64,000 nucleotides of DNA from Eubacterium sp. AF22-9. GTDB taxonomy: Bacteria > Bacillota > Clostridia > Lachnospirales > Lachnospiraceae. How positions within the stretch are numbered: the stretch's first letter is position 1; each line of letters opens with the position of its first letter. This document shows, piece after piece, positions 1-9,732 of this stretch. Below the pieces are notes generated by a model. That model was given only the letters and a program-made list of their open reading frames with translations, was not told where the DNA came from and searched no databases. Position numbers and translations under genes: made by a program. Location: assembly GCA_003458705.1 (NCBI GenBank), contig QRVH01000006.1:1-64000 (forward strand), in the 5' to 3' direction.

Positions 1-653
1 ACTGTATATTAGCGTTGATTTTAGTATTTTTGTCGACAATCATAGATATGGCAGGATATTATAAAAATGGTAATGATTCAGGAGTATTTGGAAGAATAGC
101 ATTTCTTTTATTTATTCTTGTACTTGGATTAGAGGCTTCAAGACAGGCTGTTGCGAGACTAAAAAAGGGGAGAAGGATAGAGGAACTCGAGCAGTTTGCT
201 TTAAATGATTCCATGACAGGTATGTATAATAGAAATGCATATGATTATTATATTAATAATGAAAAATGCTTTGATGATTGTATGGTTGTAACATTTGATT
301 TAAACAATCTCAAAAATTGTAATGATAACTACGGACATAGAGCTGGAGATGCTTATATTATTAATGCAGCACGAATAATAGAAAATACATTTGAACGTTA
401 TGGTAAGTGTTACAGAATTGGCGGAGATGAGTTTTGTTGTATAATACCAAAGGGAAAGAGTGTAGATATAGAGCGAGTAATAAGAAAGCTTTATCATGAT
501 GTAGATGTTTTGAACAACAAGAGAATTATTCCAACAGAAGTGGGAATTGCCTGTGGTTATGCTGTTTTTAAAGTTGATGATACGGAGCTGGAAAAAGTCC
601 GGGAGCGTGCAGATGAGGAGATGTATCAGCGAAAAAAAGAGATGAAAATGTGA
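1..653 (+). CDS. GGDEF-domain signalling protein, 5'-truncated by the window edge
   Basis: The reading frame is open to base 3, so only the C-terminal part of the protein is in the window. The visible part begins in the last membrane helices (hydrophobic run around bases 10-50, then a second around 90-135), followed by a short linker and a GGDEF domain. The domain carries DSMTGMYNRNAY, the nucleotide-contact segment DLNNLKNCNDNYGH and an intact GGDEF signature at about 420-434. An intact signature normally means diguanylate cyclase activity, making cyclic di-GMP. No RxxD inhibitory site is seen five residues before GGDEF, so product inhibition at an I-site is unlikely. The missing N-terminus may be a 7TM sensory module; that is inference. 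A TTG at 15 is unlikely to be the true start because the frame continues upstream. Confidence 0.85.
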   Translation, partial: CILALILVFLSTIIDMAGYYKNGNDSGVFGRIAFLLFILVLGLEASRQAVARLKKGRRIEELEQFALNDSMTGMYNRNAYDYYINNEKCFDDCMVVTFDLNNLKNCNDNYGHRAGDAYIINAARIIENTFERYGKCYRIGGDEFCCIIPKGKSVDIERVIRKLYHDVDVLNNKRIIPTEVGIACGYAVFKVDDTELEKVRERADEEMYQRKKEMKM

Positions 654-777
654 TTAATAACTCAAAAATTAATATCTTATAAATTATTATCGACATACGC
701 CCGCATACACGCTATAATATGTTTGCTTTTATATGTAGATATCACGAGATTAGAATAAGTAACAGAGGAAAATGTTT

Positions 778-1746
778 ATGAATTATATTGTTATGGATCT
801 TGAGTGGAATCAGAGTGCCAAGGGAAAACAATTTTCTGAGGATCATTTTCCTTTTGAGATTATACAGATAGGCGCGGCGAAGGTTAATGAGAAGCTTGAT
901 ATTGTAGATGAGTGGCAGTGTACCATTAAGCCACAGGTGTATACAAAGCTGCAGAATACAGTCAAGAGGATACTAGGGATAACAGAAAATGACCTTGCTA
1001 ACGGAACTGATTTCGTATCGGGTGTAACTGAATTTCTTGAATGGTGCGGTGAGGATTATACATTTGTTACATGGGGAAGCATGGATATTACTGAATTAAG
1101 ACGTAATATGAAGTTCTATGATGTGCCGGAGAATTTCCCAAAGCCGCTTCTGTATCTTGATCTTCAGAAACTTTACAGTATTAATTTTTCAGATGGCAAG
1201 ACACGCATGAATCTTAAATCTGCAATCGATGAGCAGGGAATCAAGGGTGATGAGCATTATCATTCAGCAATGAGTGATGCAAGGTACACAGCCAAGATAA
1301 TGAAGAAGCTGGATTTCGACAGAGTTAAGAAGTTCTGCAGTATAGACACATTTACAATTCCAGAGTCAAGAAAGGACGAGGTATATCTTAACTTTGGAAC
1401 TTATGAGAAGTATATTTCAAAGGGATTTGCTACAAGGGACAAGGCTGCAAGCGACAGAAATGTACGTTCCTGCAAATGTTTTTTATGTGGCAGGACTATG
1501 ACAAGAACAGTTAAGTGGTTTGCCACTAATTCGAAATGCTATTATGGCTTGTTTACATGTGATGAACATGGACTTATTAAGGGGCGTTTCAGAGTTAAAC
1601 AGACTGAAGAAGGCAGATATTATGCAGTCAGAATTATGAAGCACACTGATGAAAAGGGTGCACTTAAGATATATGAAAAGCAGATAAAAGAGAGAGAACA
1701 CAGACGCAGGCGGCGTCAGGCAGAGAAACTCTCAGAACAGAAATAA
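778..1746 (+). CDS. DEDDh 3'-5' exonuclease, KapD/DnaQ-like
   Basis: The N-terminal ~180 residues form an RNase T/DnaQ-type exonuclease fold. The first acidic pair is in MDLEW, the middle aspartate in WGSMDITELRRN, and the last motif is YHSAMSDARYTAK with the catalytic His and Asp of the DEDDh class. The C-terminal third is basic, contains a CxxC (CKCFLCG) and ends in an arginine-rich tail. That tail could bind nucleic acid. KapD-like exonucleases were linked to inhibition of the KinA sporulation pathway in Bacillus; the substrate here is unknown. I place the start at 778 because AGAGGA at 764-769 is 8 nt upstream; the in-frame ATG at 772 is too close to it. Confidence 0.85.
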   Translation: MNYIVMDLEWNQSAKGKQFSEDHFPFEIIQIGAAKVNEKLDIVDEWQCTIKPQVYTKLQNTVKRILGITENDLANGTDFVSGVTEFLEWCGEDYTFVTWGSMDITELRRNMKFYDVPENFPKPLLYLDLQKLYSINFSDGKTRMNLKSAIDEQGIKGDEHYHSAMSDARYTAKIMKKLDFDRVKKFCSIDTFTIPESRKDEVYLNFGTYEKYISKGFATRDKAASDRNVRSCKCFLCGRTMTRTVKWFATNSKCYYGLFTCDEHGLIKGRFRVKQTEEGRYYAVRIMKHTDEKGALKIYEKQIKEREHRRRRRQAEKLSEQK

Positions 1747-1780
1747 TGGCATGTCAGAAATCCAACTGACATGCCATTTT
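1746..1780. terminator. Bidirectional terminator between exonuclease and MraY-family genes
   Basis: A 12-bp perfect stem, ATGGCATGTCAG (1746-1757) and its complement (1766-1777), with an 8-nt loop, is flanked by A and T runs. It can end transcription from both convergent genes. Confidence 0.85.
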
Positions 1781-1793
1781 AATATATTTAATA

Positions 1794-2759
1794 TCAGAAC
1801 ATTAATCCATATATCACTGCAAGACCAAGAATCACCTGGATAATTGTGAATCTGAAAACAACCTGCGTATCTGACCAGTCTTTATTCTTTCTCATATGGT
1901 CGTGGATTGGTGTACGAAGGTTCTTCATTAAGTTGATGTGAAGGAATCTCATGAATGAAACCTTGATAAGACCAAGTCCGCCATCGAGAATAATTACAAG
2001 TGCCATTGGAATATAAAGCAGCGGTGCATGGAGCTTGAGGAATGTAAATGCTATAAATATTCCTATTGCTCTAGAACCCGCGTCACCCATAAGAAGCTTG
2101 CTTGGTGATGCATTGAACCACAGGTAGCCGAGGATACACACAATCATAATAAGAACGGTGTGTCTGTAAGATGATTCAATATTAAATGACTTAAAAAGAA
2201 CATACACTGAGGCAAGTGTTACAACAGAGAGTGTACCGCATAAGCCGTCAACACCATCTGAACAGTTAGTAACATTGATACTTACCCATATAAGTATAAT
2301 AATAAGTATTGCATATATAATTGGATTAAGAGTTACTGTCTTTCCAAAGAATGCAAGGTCAAATGTGTTAGGGTTGTAATGCAGGTAAGTAACTGCCGCC
2401 ATAACTGATATTGCAAGGTCAATAAGACCTTTCTTTAAATTACCCCATGGTGATGAAGCACTGTCATCAAGGTATCCGCTGAGCATTGCGGCAAGCACAA
2501 GTATAAGATAAATGATAAGTTCGGCACTTAAGTTTACGAATAATGCACATGTGACTGTGAATGTAAGAATGAAAATCATGCCGGCGCCTCTTGGTTTTCC
2601 AACTGATTTACTTCCGTTGATGGCATAAGCTCTTCCGGCATCTCTTGGAAGAAGATTCTTGCCAAGAGCAATTGCAGCTATTGTAAATGCGAAAGCAAAC
2701 AGGATGCTGACAAATGCTATTATGTTAGTGAAACTTTCGTTAACAATATAGTATATCAT
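1794..2759 (-). CDS. MraY/WecA-family phospho-glycosyl transferase
   Basis: This is a polytopic membrane enzyme of about 321 residues with roughly ten hydrophobic segments. It has the MraY-family cytoplasmic motifs in order: GYLDDS, NCSDGVDGL, FNASPSKLLMGDAGS and TPIHDHMRKNKDW. The family transfers a sugar-1-phosphate from a UDP-sugar to undecaprenyl phosphate. The TPIH motif and overall length are closest to MraY (lipid I synthesis), but it stands alone, not in a mur cluster, and has HDHMRK where MraY usually has HHHFE. It could therefore be a paralogue serving another wall glycopolymer. It is convergent with the exonuclease gene and divergent from glgB. Confidence 0.8.
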   Translation of the reverse strand: MIYYIVNESFTNIIAFVSILFAFAFTIAAIALGKNLLPRDAGRAYAINGSKSVGKPRGAGMIFILTFTVTCALFVNLSAELIIYLILVLAAMLSGYLDDSASSPWGNLKKGLIDLAISVMAAVTYLHYNPNTFDLAFFGKTVTLNPIIYAILIIILIWVSINVTNCSDGVDGLCGTLSVVTLASVYVLFKSFNIESSYRHTVLIMIVCILGYLWFNASPSKLLMGDAGSRAIGIFIAFTFLKLHAPLLYIPMALVIILDGGLGLIKVSFMRFLHINLMKNLRTPIHDHMRKNKDWSDTQVVFRFTIIQVILGLAVIYGLMF

Positions 2760-2976
2760 AAGAATTTAATACTCCTTTTCATCTTTCTAACTTATATAAA
2801 GCATTTATTTCAATGCGATTTACAGTATAACATAATATATGTGAAATGAACATTTTTTTTGCTAATGAAATGTAGTAATTAATTTGCTAATGTGGTAATA
2901 TACTATTAATTAGTGGGATAATCTGAGGGGACCCATAAGTGTCGTGTAGGATAATAATAATATAATGGAGGATTTT

Positions 2977-4908
2977 ATGAAGAATATGCAAAAATACGAG
3001 CAGCTGGCAATCACAGAACTGGATGCATATCTTTTTGGACAGGGAACTCATTATGAGATATATAACAAAATGGGTGCGCATGTTGGAGTAAAAGACGGAA
3101 AAGAAGGTGTGTATTTTGCTGTGTGGGCACCTGCGGCAAAAGAAGTCTATGTTATAGGTGAGTTTAATAACTGGAATGCATATGGTTATGATATGAAGAA
3201 GATTTCAGATGGTGGAATATATGATTTGTTCATACCGGGAGCTAAAGCAGGGGATATGTATAAGTACCTTATTATTTCACAGAGTGGAGAGGCACTTTAC
3301 AAGGCAGATCCATATGCTAACCAGGCACAGTTAAGACCGGAGACAGCATCAATAGTTACTGATCTTTCAGGTTATGAGTGGAAAGACTCTGAATGGGTTG
3401 AGAAGAAGAAGACAGAGGATCATCTTAAAGCACCTCTTTCTATATATGAATGTCATCTTGGTTCGTGGAAGAAGAAGGATGACGGAACAGAGGACGGATT
3501 CTATACATACAGGGAGTTAGCACCTGAGCTTGCAAAATATGTTTCAGATATGGGATATACACATGTTGAGCTTATGGGAATTGCAGAATATCCGTTTGAT
3601 GGTTCATGGGGATATCAGGTAACAGGATATTATGCACCTACAGCAAGATATGGTACGCCTAAGGATTTTATGTATTTTGTTGATTATATGCATGAAAAAG
3701 GAATCGGTGTAATTCTTGACTGGGTACCGGCACATTTTCCAAAGGATGCGCATGGACTTGCTAATTTTGATGGAAGCTGTGTATATGAGTATGCAGACCC
3801 TAGAAAGGGAGAGCATCCTGACTGGGGAACTAAGGTATTTGATTATTCTAAGAATGAAGTGGCTAACTTCCTTATTGCTAATGGAATGTTCTGGGTGGAC
3901 AAGTACCATATTGATGGTTTAAGAGTTGATGCTGTTGCTTCAATGCTGTATCTGGATTACGGAAGGACAGAAGGTAACTGGGTTCCTAATAAATACGGAG
4001 ACAACGGCAATCTCGAAGCAATCAGTTTTTTAAAGCATTTTAACAGCATGTTAAAGAAGAGATTCCCACAGGCAATAACTATAGCTGAGGAGTCAACAGC
4101 ATGGCCTATGGTAAGTGGTGATCCTGACAATGGGGAATGTCTTGGCTTTACATTTAAGTGGAATATGGGCTGGATGCATGATTTCCTTGAATATATGAAG
4201 CTTGATCCATATTTCAGAAAGTTTAATCATAGCAAGATGACATTTTCATTGATGTATGCTTACAGCGAGAATTTCATTCTTGTGCTTTCACATGATGAGG
4301 TTGTACATCTTAAGTGTTCTATGCTTGGGAAAATGCCTGGTGACAGGGAGGACAAGTTCAAGAATCTTAAGCTGGCATATGCATATATGTGTGGACATCC
4401 AGGAAAGAAGCTTCTGTTCATGGGACAGGAATTTGGACAGTGGAATGAGTGGAGTGAGAAGCGAGCTCTTGACTGGTATCTGTTAGAGGATGAAAGTCAT
4501 ACAGAACTTAAGGACTTTACGAAGAAGTGTCTTAAGCTTAATAAGAATTATCCATGCCTGTATGCTACTGATTACAGTAGTGAAGGATTCAGATGGATTA
4601 ATGCCAATGATAAAGATAATAGTGTTTTATCATTTATGAGAATCAGTCCGGATGGAAAGAAGAATCTTCTCTTTGTACTTAATTTTACACCTGTTGAAAG
4701 AGACAGTTTCAGAATAGGAGTTCCGTTCAAGACTAAGTATAAGCTGGTTCTTGGAGATAATGAGGCTGACCAGAAGAAGACTCTTACAGCCGTTAAGGGA
4801 GATTGTGATGGATATCCGCAGTCATTGCTTATTGACTTACATAAGTATGGAATAGCTGTGTATGAGTTTAATGGTGATGTTTCTAAGGTTCAGGCTACGA
4901 AGATATAG
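2977..4908 (+). CDS. glgB: 1,4-alpha-glucan branching enzyme
   Basis: GlgB transfers segments of alpha-1,4-glucan to form alpha-1,6 branches in glycogen. The order is CBM48 (EGVYFAVWAPAAKEVYVIGE, about residues 45-130), then the GH13 barrel, then the C-terminal all-beta domain. Catalytic residues can be placed: nucleophile Asp in DGLRVDAVA (~D318), acid/base Glu in TIAEESTAWP (~E371) and the transition-state Asp in LSHDEVVH (~D440). GGAGG at 2967-2971 decides the start at 2977; the in-frame ATG at 2965 overlaps that ribosome site. At 643 aa it has the usual length. No other glycogen gene is adjacent. The 200-bp leader has TTTGCTAATG twice (2858 and 2883). Confidence 0.95.
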   Translation: MKNMQKYEQLAITELDAYLFGQGTHYEIYNKMGAHVGVKDGKEGVYFAVWAPAAKEVYVIGEFNNWNAYGYDMKKISDGGIYDLFIPGAKAGDMYKYLIISQSGEALYKADPYANQAQLRPETASIVTDLSGYEWKDSEWVEKKKTEDHLKAPLSIYECHLGSWKKKDDGTEDGFYTYRELAPELAKYVSDMGYTHVELMGIAEYPFDGSWGYQVTGYYAPTARYGTPKDFMYFVDYMHEKGIGVILDWVPAHFPKDAHGLANFDGSCVYEYADPRKGEHPDWGTKVFDYSKNEVANFLIANGMFWVDKYHIDGLRVDAVASMLYLDYGRTEGNWVPNKYGDNGNLEAISFLKHFNSMLKKRFPQAITIAEESTAWPMVSGDPDNGECLGFTFKWNMGWMHDFLEYMKLDPYFRKFNHSKMTFSLMYAYSENFILVLSHDEVVHLKCSMLGKMPGDREDKFKNLKLAYAYMCGHPGKKLLFMGQEFGQWNEWSEKRALDWYLLEDESHTELKDFTKKCLKLNKNYPCLYATDYSSEGFRWINANDKDNSVLSFMRISPDGKKNLLFVLNFTPVERDSFRIGVPFKTKYKLVLGDNEADQKKTLTAVKGDCDGYPQSLLIDLHKYGIAVYEFNGDVSKVQATKI

Positions 4909-4925
4909 GAGAATAATATAGAGAA

Positions 4926-4974
4926 AGGGAGCTGGTTTGGATTTTCATTAATTCTGAATCAGCTTCCTTTTTAT
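4926..4974 (+). terminator. Terminator after glgB
   Basis: An imperfect stem pairs AGGGAGCTGGTTT with GAATCAGCTTCCTTT and is followed by a T-rich run ending near 4974. Confidence 0.7.
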
Positions 4975-5011
4975 TTGTTGCCACTAATCTCTCAATTATC
5001 CCACTATATCT

Positions 5012-5019
5012 GCCGAAAT
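5012..5019 (+). promoter_or_regulatory. Possible sigma-28 -10 element for the FliK-like gene
   Basis: GCCGAAAT fits the sigma-28 -10 consensus (GCCGATAA). The -35 position, 15 bases upstream, reads CAAT and is a poor match to TAAA. The gene is adjacent to flagellin, which supports the call. Confidence 0.4.
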
Positions 5020-5082
5020 ATTTATTACATGACAATGCAATGAGTGATTGTTTCAGACAGTAAATAAGAAAGGCAGCAGAAT

Positions 5083-8073
5083 ATGACATATACAGTTTCA
5101 GGTGCGAATTTTAATAATGATGTAGCAACACAGGGAACATCTATTAATTATAAAGAAAATAAGACAGCTAAAAGTGAAGGTGTGGAGGGCGCATTTGCAG
5201 GAGTGGTAATCTCCGGTGGTGTGACAGCTGCTACTGACAATACATATGAAGGACTTCTTAAGGAGGCAGACGATGTAAAGAGCCAGATTATGGCGAGTGC
5301 TTCTGGTGCAAAGTTAAGCCTTAAGGCATTGATGATGAAGTTATCAGGTGCTGATGCGGTAAAGTTAGATGAGGACGGCTTTAATCTTACAGATGCCACA
5401 TCAGATGATATGGTTAATATTATAGAGAAGATTAAGATAGAACTTGCGATGCACTCTGATGATTATGTTAATTACGGAACAGCAGTTTCTAAGGATAAGA
5501 TTGAGAGTGTGACTGGAAGTGCAGCAACAGCGGCAAGTATCGAGAGCCGTATGCAGGGAGCAGACATAGCTGTCAATGATGAAAGCGTTGCTGAGGTTAA
5601 TGGTGCGCTTGAAAAGAGCAAAGAGTTAAAGCCATTATCAGAGAATACAAAGAATTACATGGTTGCTAATGGCATTGAGCCTTCAATTGCGGGAATATAT
5701 CAGGCACAGGCAGCAACCTCATCAAGTATCAGCTCTGATGGCGTTACAATAACAAAGTCAGCAAATGCAATATCTGACGCTGATTTTGAAGCCTTAAGAC
5801 CGGGAATTGAGAAGATAATTGCTTCGGCAGGACTTGAGGTCAATGATAAGACACTTGCAGATGCGAGAGCATTTATAGACACACAGATTCCTGTCACAAA
5901 AGAAAATCTTGAATACAAGGCACAGCTTGATGCGATAGATATTGAAAAGATTCAGGCTGACCCTGAAGAAATGCTTAATAAAATATTTGATAACATGAAG
6001 CTTGGCGGCAAGGCGGAGAATACGCTTATTACAGGTTCACCAGTTGATGATATAAGGACAGCTCTTGATACAATTAACAGTGCAGAGTATTCAGATGCTG
6101 CAAATGTAGTATCAAAAGGAGAAACATTTACAATAGCAAACCTTAAGCTGGAGATTGATGCGAGAAGTTTCAGCATTGATTACAGTGTGGCGAGATTCAG
6201 TTCATGGCAGGAGACAGCCGGTAGGAAGGTGACTGGCACATCACAGGAACAGAATGTATCAGATGAAGCGGAGCAGGCAGCAGACAAGGCATACGACACG
6301 CTTGTAACAGCAAGGGTTCTTATGAGTGCGAATGCGTCTGTATATCTCGTTAAGAATAACATTTCTATTCTTACAACTCCGATAGATGAGCTTAATTCAA
6401 TGCTTATGGAATATGAACAGGCGGATGAAATGTATGCAGAAGCGCAGATTGCATATACAGATGTTCTTGAAGCAAGAAAGACATTGAATGAGATAGTAAG
6501 AAATCCAGCGCGCGTATTTGCCAGTATGTTTGACAAGATGAATGAAACTTATGAGGCGGTTGGAACTCAGATAAGAGGCGATTTAGGTGATTCATTAAAG
6601 AAGGCAGTACAGGGAAGTGCGGATGATATTATTAAGGCGCTTGGACTTGAGGGAACTGATGAGGACAAGGAAGCAATAAAGGTGCTGGCTGCTAATAACA
6701 TGGATATGACAAAGGAAAATGTAGAGACAGTCAAATCTGTTAATGCAATGATTAATAATCTTATTAAGAATATGAAACCGGAGACAGTTCTTAATATGAT
6801 AAAAGATGGAGTAAATCCAATGAATGCTTCAATTGAGGAAGTCAACGAATATCTTACAGAGGCTAATGATAAAGCATCTAAGGATAATGAGGAGAAGTTT
6901 TCAAAGTTTCTGTACAAGCTTGACCGTACCAATGGTATTAATAAAGAGCAGAGAAAGCAGTTTATAGGAATATACCAGATGATGAATATATTCACCAGAG
7001 ATGCCGGAGTGGCAGCAGGTGCGCTGATTAAGCAGGGAGCTGAGGTCACTATGAATAATCTTATGACTGCATATAATTCAAGAAAGCATTATGACATGGA
7101 CGCTGTTATTGATGAGAATACAGGAATGGCAGAGGTAAGCGGAATTGCTAACTATTACAGTGCATTATTTATGGCAAATGGTGGATTAGTTACTCCGAAT
7201 ACATTAAAGAATGTGGATAACTCATCTGGAATCGGAGAACAGTCTGTTGAAATGTTTATTGAACAGTTAGAGGAAAATTACGATGCAGCAGCTGAAGAAG
7301 AGTATTATGAGGAATATCTTAAGGAGCAGCAGGCAGCAGTACAGGCAGGAGCTGATATATTGAGGCAGATAAGAAATGCAGATACAGAAATAAACAGTGG
7401 AAACATACAGGCTGTTAAAGCATTTTTAGAATCGGGACAGTTCCCGGATATCAGGGGCATTAAGACAACACGTGATTATGCAAGGGATTCGATTGAAAAA
7501 ATCGGACATAAAGAAAAGCTGTCACTTATGTATGAAGAAATGAAAGATGAGACAGAGGAAGAACTTCAGGAGGTTCTTTCCAAAGCGGGGGACCTTGACA
7601 CACAGATAGATGTCAATTACGAGGAATTTCTGGATTTAAGGCTTAAGGACAGAACAATAGGATATATTAAGAATCTGGCATTAAGGCATGATTACAGAAT
7701 ACCATATATAACAGATTCAGGAAGTACAGGTATGCTGAAGCTAACATTGGTTCAGGATGACGACAATAAAGGTCGTATATCTGTAAATATGCAGAGCAGC
7801 GTATTAGGAAAAGTTTCTGTTGAGGCTAAGGCTGACAGAGAAAGCCTTGGTATGTACATTGTCAGTGACACAGCAGTTTCAGATGAAGGAATCCAGCTTC
7901 TTGATGATATGGAAGAATCCTTAAAAGAAGCATTTGGATTTACAAATGTGTCTGTCAACACTACTGAATCATCAGATATACCTTATGTCACATATGAAGC
8001 AGCGGCTGACAGTGTGGCAACAGATAAGCTGTACGAAATTGCAGCACAGATTGTAAAACTGCTTGCAGGTTAA
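5083..8073 (+). CDS. Large flagellum-associated protein with FliK-like C-terminus (DUF6240-like)
   Basis: A 996-residue, acidic, Cys-free protein lies directly before flagellin. It has no signal peptide. The middle is helical with many KxxE/ExxK patterns. The last ~130 residues (bases ~7690-8070) resemble the FliK hook-length-control C-terminal fold: TGMLKLTLVQDD, then a GKVSVEAKADRESLGMYIVS segment, then LLDDMEESLKEAFGFTNVSV. FliK measures hook length and switches export specificity. I recall related Lachnospiraceae proteins filed under DUF6240, but cannot confirm this here. The length is about twice a typical FliK. The intergenic space before flagellin is only 68 bp, and the stop codon overlaps the flagellin -35 box. 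Function is inferred from position and the weak C-terminal likeness. Confidence 0.5.
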   Translation: MTYTVSGANFNNDVATQGTSINYKENKTAKSEGVEGAFAGVVISGGVTAATDNTYEGLLKEADDVKSQIMASASGAKLSLKALMMKLSGADAVKLDEDGFNLTDATSDDMVNIIEKIKIELAMHSDDYVNYGTAVSKDKIESVTGSAATAASIESRMQGADIAVNDESVAEVNGALEKSKELKPLSENTKNYMVANGIEPSIAGIYQAQAATSSSISSDGVTITKSANAISDADFEALRPGIEKIIASAGLEVNDKTLADARAFIDTQIPVTKENLEYKAQLDAIDIEKIQADPEEMLNKIFDNMKLGGKAENTLITGSPVDDIRTALDTINSAEYSDAANVVSKGETFTIANLKLEIDARSFSIDYSVARFSSWQETAGRKVTGTSQEQNVSDEAEQAADKAYDTLVTARVLMSANASVYLVKNNISILTTPIDELNSMLMEYEQADEMYAEAQIAYTDVLEARKTLNEIVRNPARVFASMFDKMNETYEAVGTQIRGDLGDSLKKAVQGSADDIIKALGLEGTDEDKEAIKVLAANNMDMTKENVETVKSVNAMINNLIKNMKPETVLNMIKDGVNPMNASIEEVNEYLTEANDKASKDNEEKFSKFLYKLDRTNGINKEQRKQFIGIYQMMNIFTRDAGVAAGALIKQGAEVTMNNLMTAYNSRKHYDMDAVIDENTGMAEVSGIANYYSALFMANGGLVTPNTLKNVDNSSGIGEQSVEMFIEQLEENYDAAAEEEYYEEYLKEQQAAVQAGADILRQIRNADTEINSGNIQAVKAFLESGQFPDIRGIKTTRDYARDSIEKIGHKEKLSLMYEEMKDETEEELQEVLSKAGDLDTQIDVNYEEFLDLRLKDRTIGYIKNLALRHDYRIPYITDSGSTGMLKLTLVQDDDNKGRISVNMQSSVLGKVSVEAKADRESLGMYIVSDTAVSDEGIQLLDDMEESLKEAFGFTNVSVNTTESSDIPYVTYEAAADSVATDKLYEIAAQIVKLLAG

Positions 8074-8097
8074 AGATTTGCACAGAAAGTCCGATAT
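8071..8097 (+). promoter_or_regulatory. Sigma-28 promoter of flagellin
   Basis: TAAA (8071-8074), 15 bases, TCCGATAT (8090-8097) matches the sigma-28 consensus TAAA-N15-GCCGATAA closely. The -35 box shares bases with the stop codon of the gene before. Transcription should begin near 8104, giving a ~38-nt leader with a weak, AAAGG-like ribosome site. Confidence 0.8.
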
Positions 8098-8141
8098 ATA
8101 GAGCATGAACAGGTAAATTGGACAGACAGAAAGGTTAAGAT

Positions 8142-9689
8142 ATGAGAATAGGAACTAATGTGGCAGCAATTGTTGCCAACAATGCATTACAGAAATCACA
8201 GAATAATCTGTCAACATCAATACAGAGATTATCATCAGGATACAAGATAAACGGTTCTAAGGATGATGCCGCAGGCTGCGCAATATCTGAGAAAATGAGA
8301 GCCCAGATAAAAGGTCTTGATCAGGCCGGGAATAATGCCAAGGATGGAGTTTCTGTTATAAGTACAGCAGAAGGTGCAATTAATGAAATCCAGAGTATGC
8401 TTACAAGATTAAAGGAGCTTAGTGTACAGGCAGCTAATGATGTTAATTCAGATGATGAAAGAGAAGCTATTCAGAAAGAGATAAACCAGATTAATAAAGA
8501 GATAGACAGAATATCAGAACAGACAGAATTTAATACACAGTCTCTTATTAACGGTAATCTTTCAAGAAGAGTATATTCAGACCTGCAGGGAGTTAATCAG
8601 CTTTCAGTATCTGATAATTATACAGCAGGCATATATGGAATTACAGTTACAGAGGATGCCAGACAGGCTATCGCGGTAGGTACAGGTACTATCAGCATGT
8701 CAGCTACAACTCCTATTGCAGCTGATGAGGCAGGTGCAATAAAGATTAACGGTTACAGTATTAACATTACAGAGGGGGATACTCTGGATGTAGTAATGGG
8801 AAAAATAATTGATGGTGTTAATATTACAGGTGGTTCTGCATTTGCAACAGCAAGCCTTAATAATGATACAGCAGCTAATGGAACAGAATATGCAGGCTAT
8901 GAGCCAACAGCCAGTTATGCGGGTTCGACACTTGTTATTATGACTAATCAGTACGGAAGTGACCAGAGAATGAATATAACATGTGATAATGCAAGTCTTG
9001 CAAATATGCTTGGAATACCACAGGCTGCTGCAAAGGATGGAATTCTCGTAGAGGGAAGTGATGTTAAGGCAGAGATTGCCACTGATAATAATGGAGACAG
9101 AGTAGGATTTGCCAATTCAGCAATTGTTTCTACAAAAGGAACTGTTATAACAGTAACAGATGTTAATAATAAGAATTTTTCTTTGGATGTTCCGGGTAAT
9201 ACAGTGGGAACAGTTTTTGATGACAGCAACAATAATGGTTCGTCTGTGGCTGGTGCAGGAACAGCAAAAACAATCAATCAGGAAGTTACAGATGTTGGTA
9301 CAATGAGCATACATGTAGGAGCTAATCAGGATCAGGTTATTGTTATTGATATACCGGCAATTACAACATATACATTAGGAACAGATAATCTTAATGTTAT
9401 GACTCATTATACAGCATCACAGGCTATATCAACTGTAGACCAGGCTATTACCAGGACTAATGAAATACGTTCGAAGCTTGGTGCATATGAGAACAGATTT
9501 GATCATACAACTAATAACCTTGATGTTTCTAACGAGAATCTCACCAAGTCTTTATCAACTATGATAGATACTGATATGGCAGAGGAAATGACAACATATA
9601 CATCAGAAACAGTTCTTACACAGGCTGCCACATCAATACTTGCACAGGCTAATGAAAGACCTTCACAGGTATTGCAGTTATTACAGTAA
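8142..9689 (+). CDS. fliC: Flagellin
   Basis: This is the filament subunit, exported through the flagellar type III apparatus. The N-terminal D0/D1 region (residues 1-140) is canonical: NNALQKSQNNLSTSIQRLSS, then KDDAAGCAISEKMRAQIKGL, and the helix LTRLKELSVQAAND that in other flagellins carries the TLR5-recognised segment. The C-terminal D1/D0 region (~residues 430-515) ends ATSILAQANERPSQVLQLLQ. Between them is a ~290-residue threonine- and alanine-rich variable domain. A cysteine at residue 47 is unusual for a flagellin. A sigma-28 promoter precedes it and a FliS-like chaperone gene follows after 43 bp, so export and assembly are coupled. At 515 aa it is mid-sized. Confidence 0.97.
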   Translation: MRIGTNVAAIVANNALQKSQNNLSTSIQRLSSGYKINGSKDDAAGCAISEKMRAQIKGLDQAGNNAKDGVSVISTAEGAINEIQSMLTRLKELSVQAANDVNSDDEREAIQKEINQINKEIDRISEQTEFNTQSLINGNLSRRVYSDLQGVNQLSVSDNYTAGIYGITVTEDARQAIAVGTGTISMSATTPIAADEAGAIKINGYSINITEGDTLDVVMGKIIDGVNITGGSAFATASLNNDTAANGTEYAGYEPTASYAGSTLVIMTNQYGSDQRMNITCDNASLANMLGIPQAAAKDGILVEGSDVKAEIATDNNGDRVGFANSAIVSTKGTVITVTDVNNKNFSLDVPGNTVGTVFDDSNNNGSSVAGAGTAKTINQEVTDVGTMSIHVGANQDQVIVIDIPAITTYTLGTDNLNVMTHYTASQAISTVDQAITRTNEIRSKLGAYENRFDHTTNNLDVSNENLTKSLSTMIDTDMAEEMTTYTSETVLTQAATSILAQANERPSQVLQLLQ

Positions 9690-9732
9690 ATGTAATAATA
9701 ATGTTGTAGTAGTCGTATTGGAAAGGAAATGT

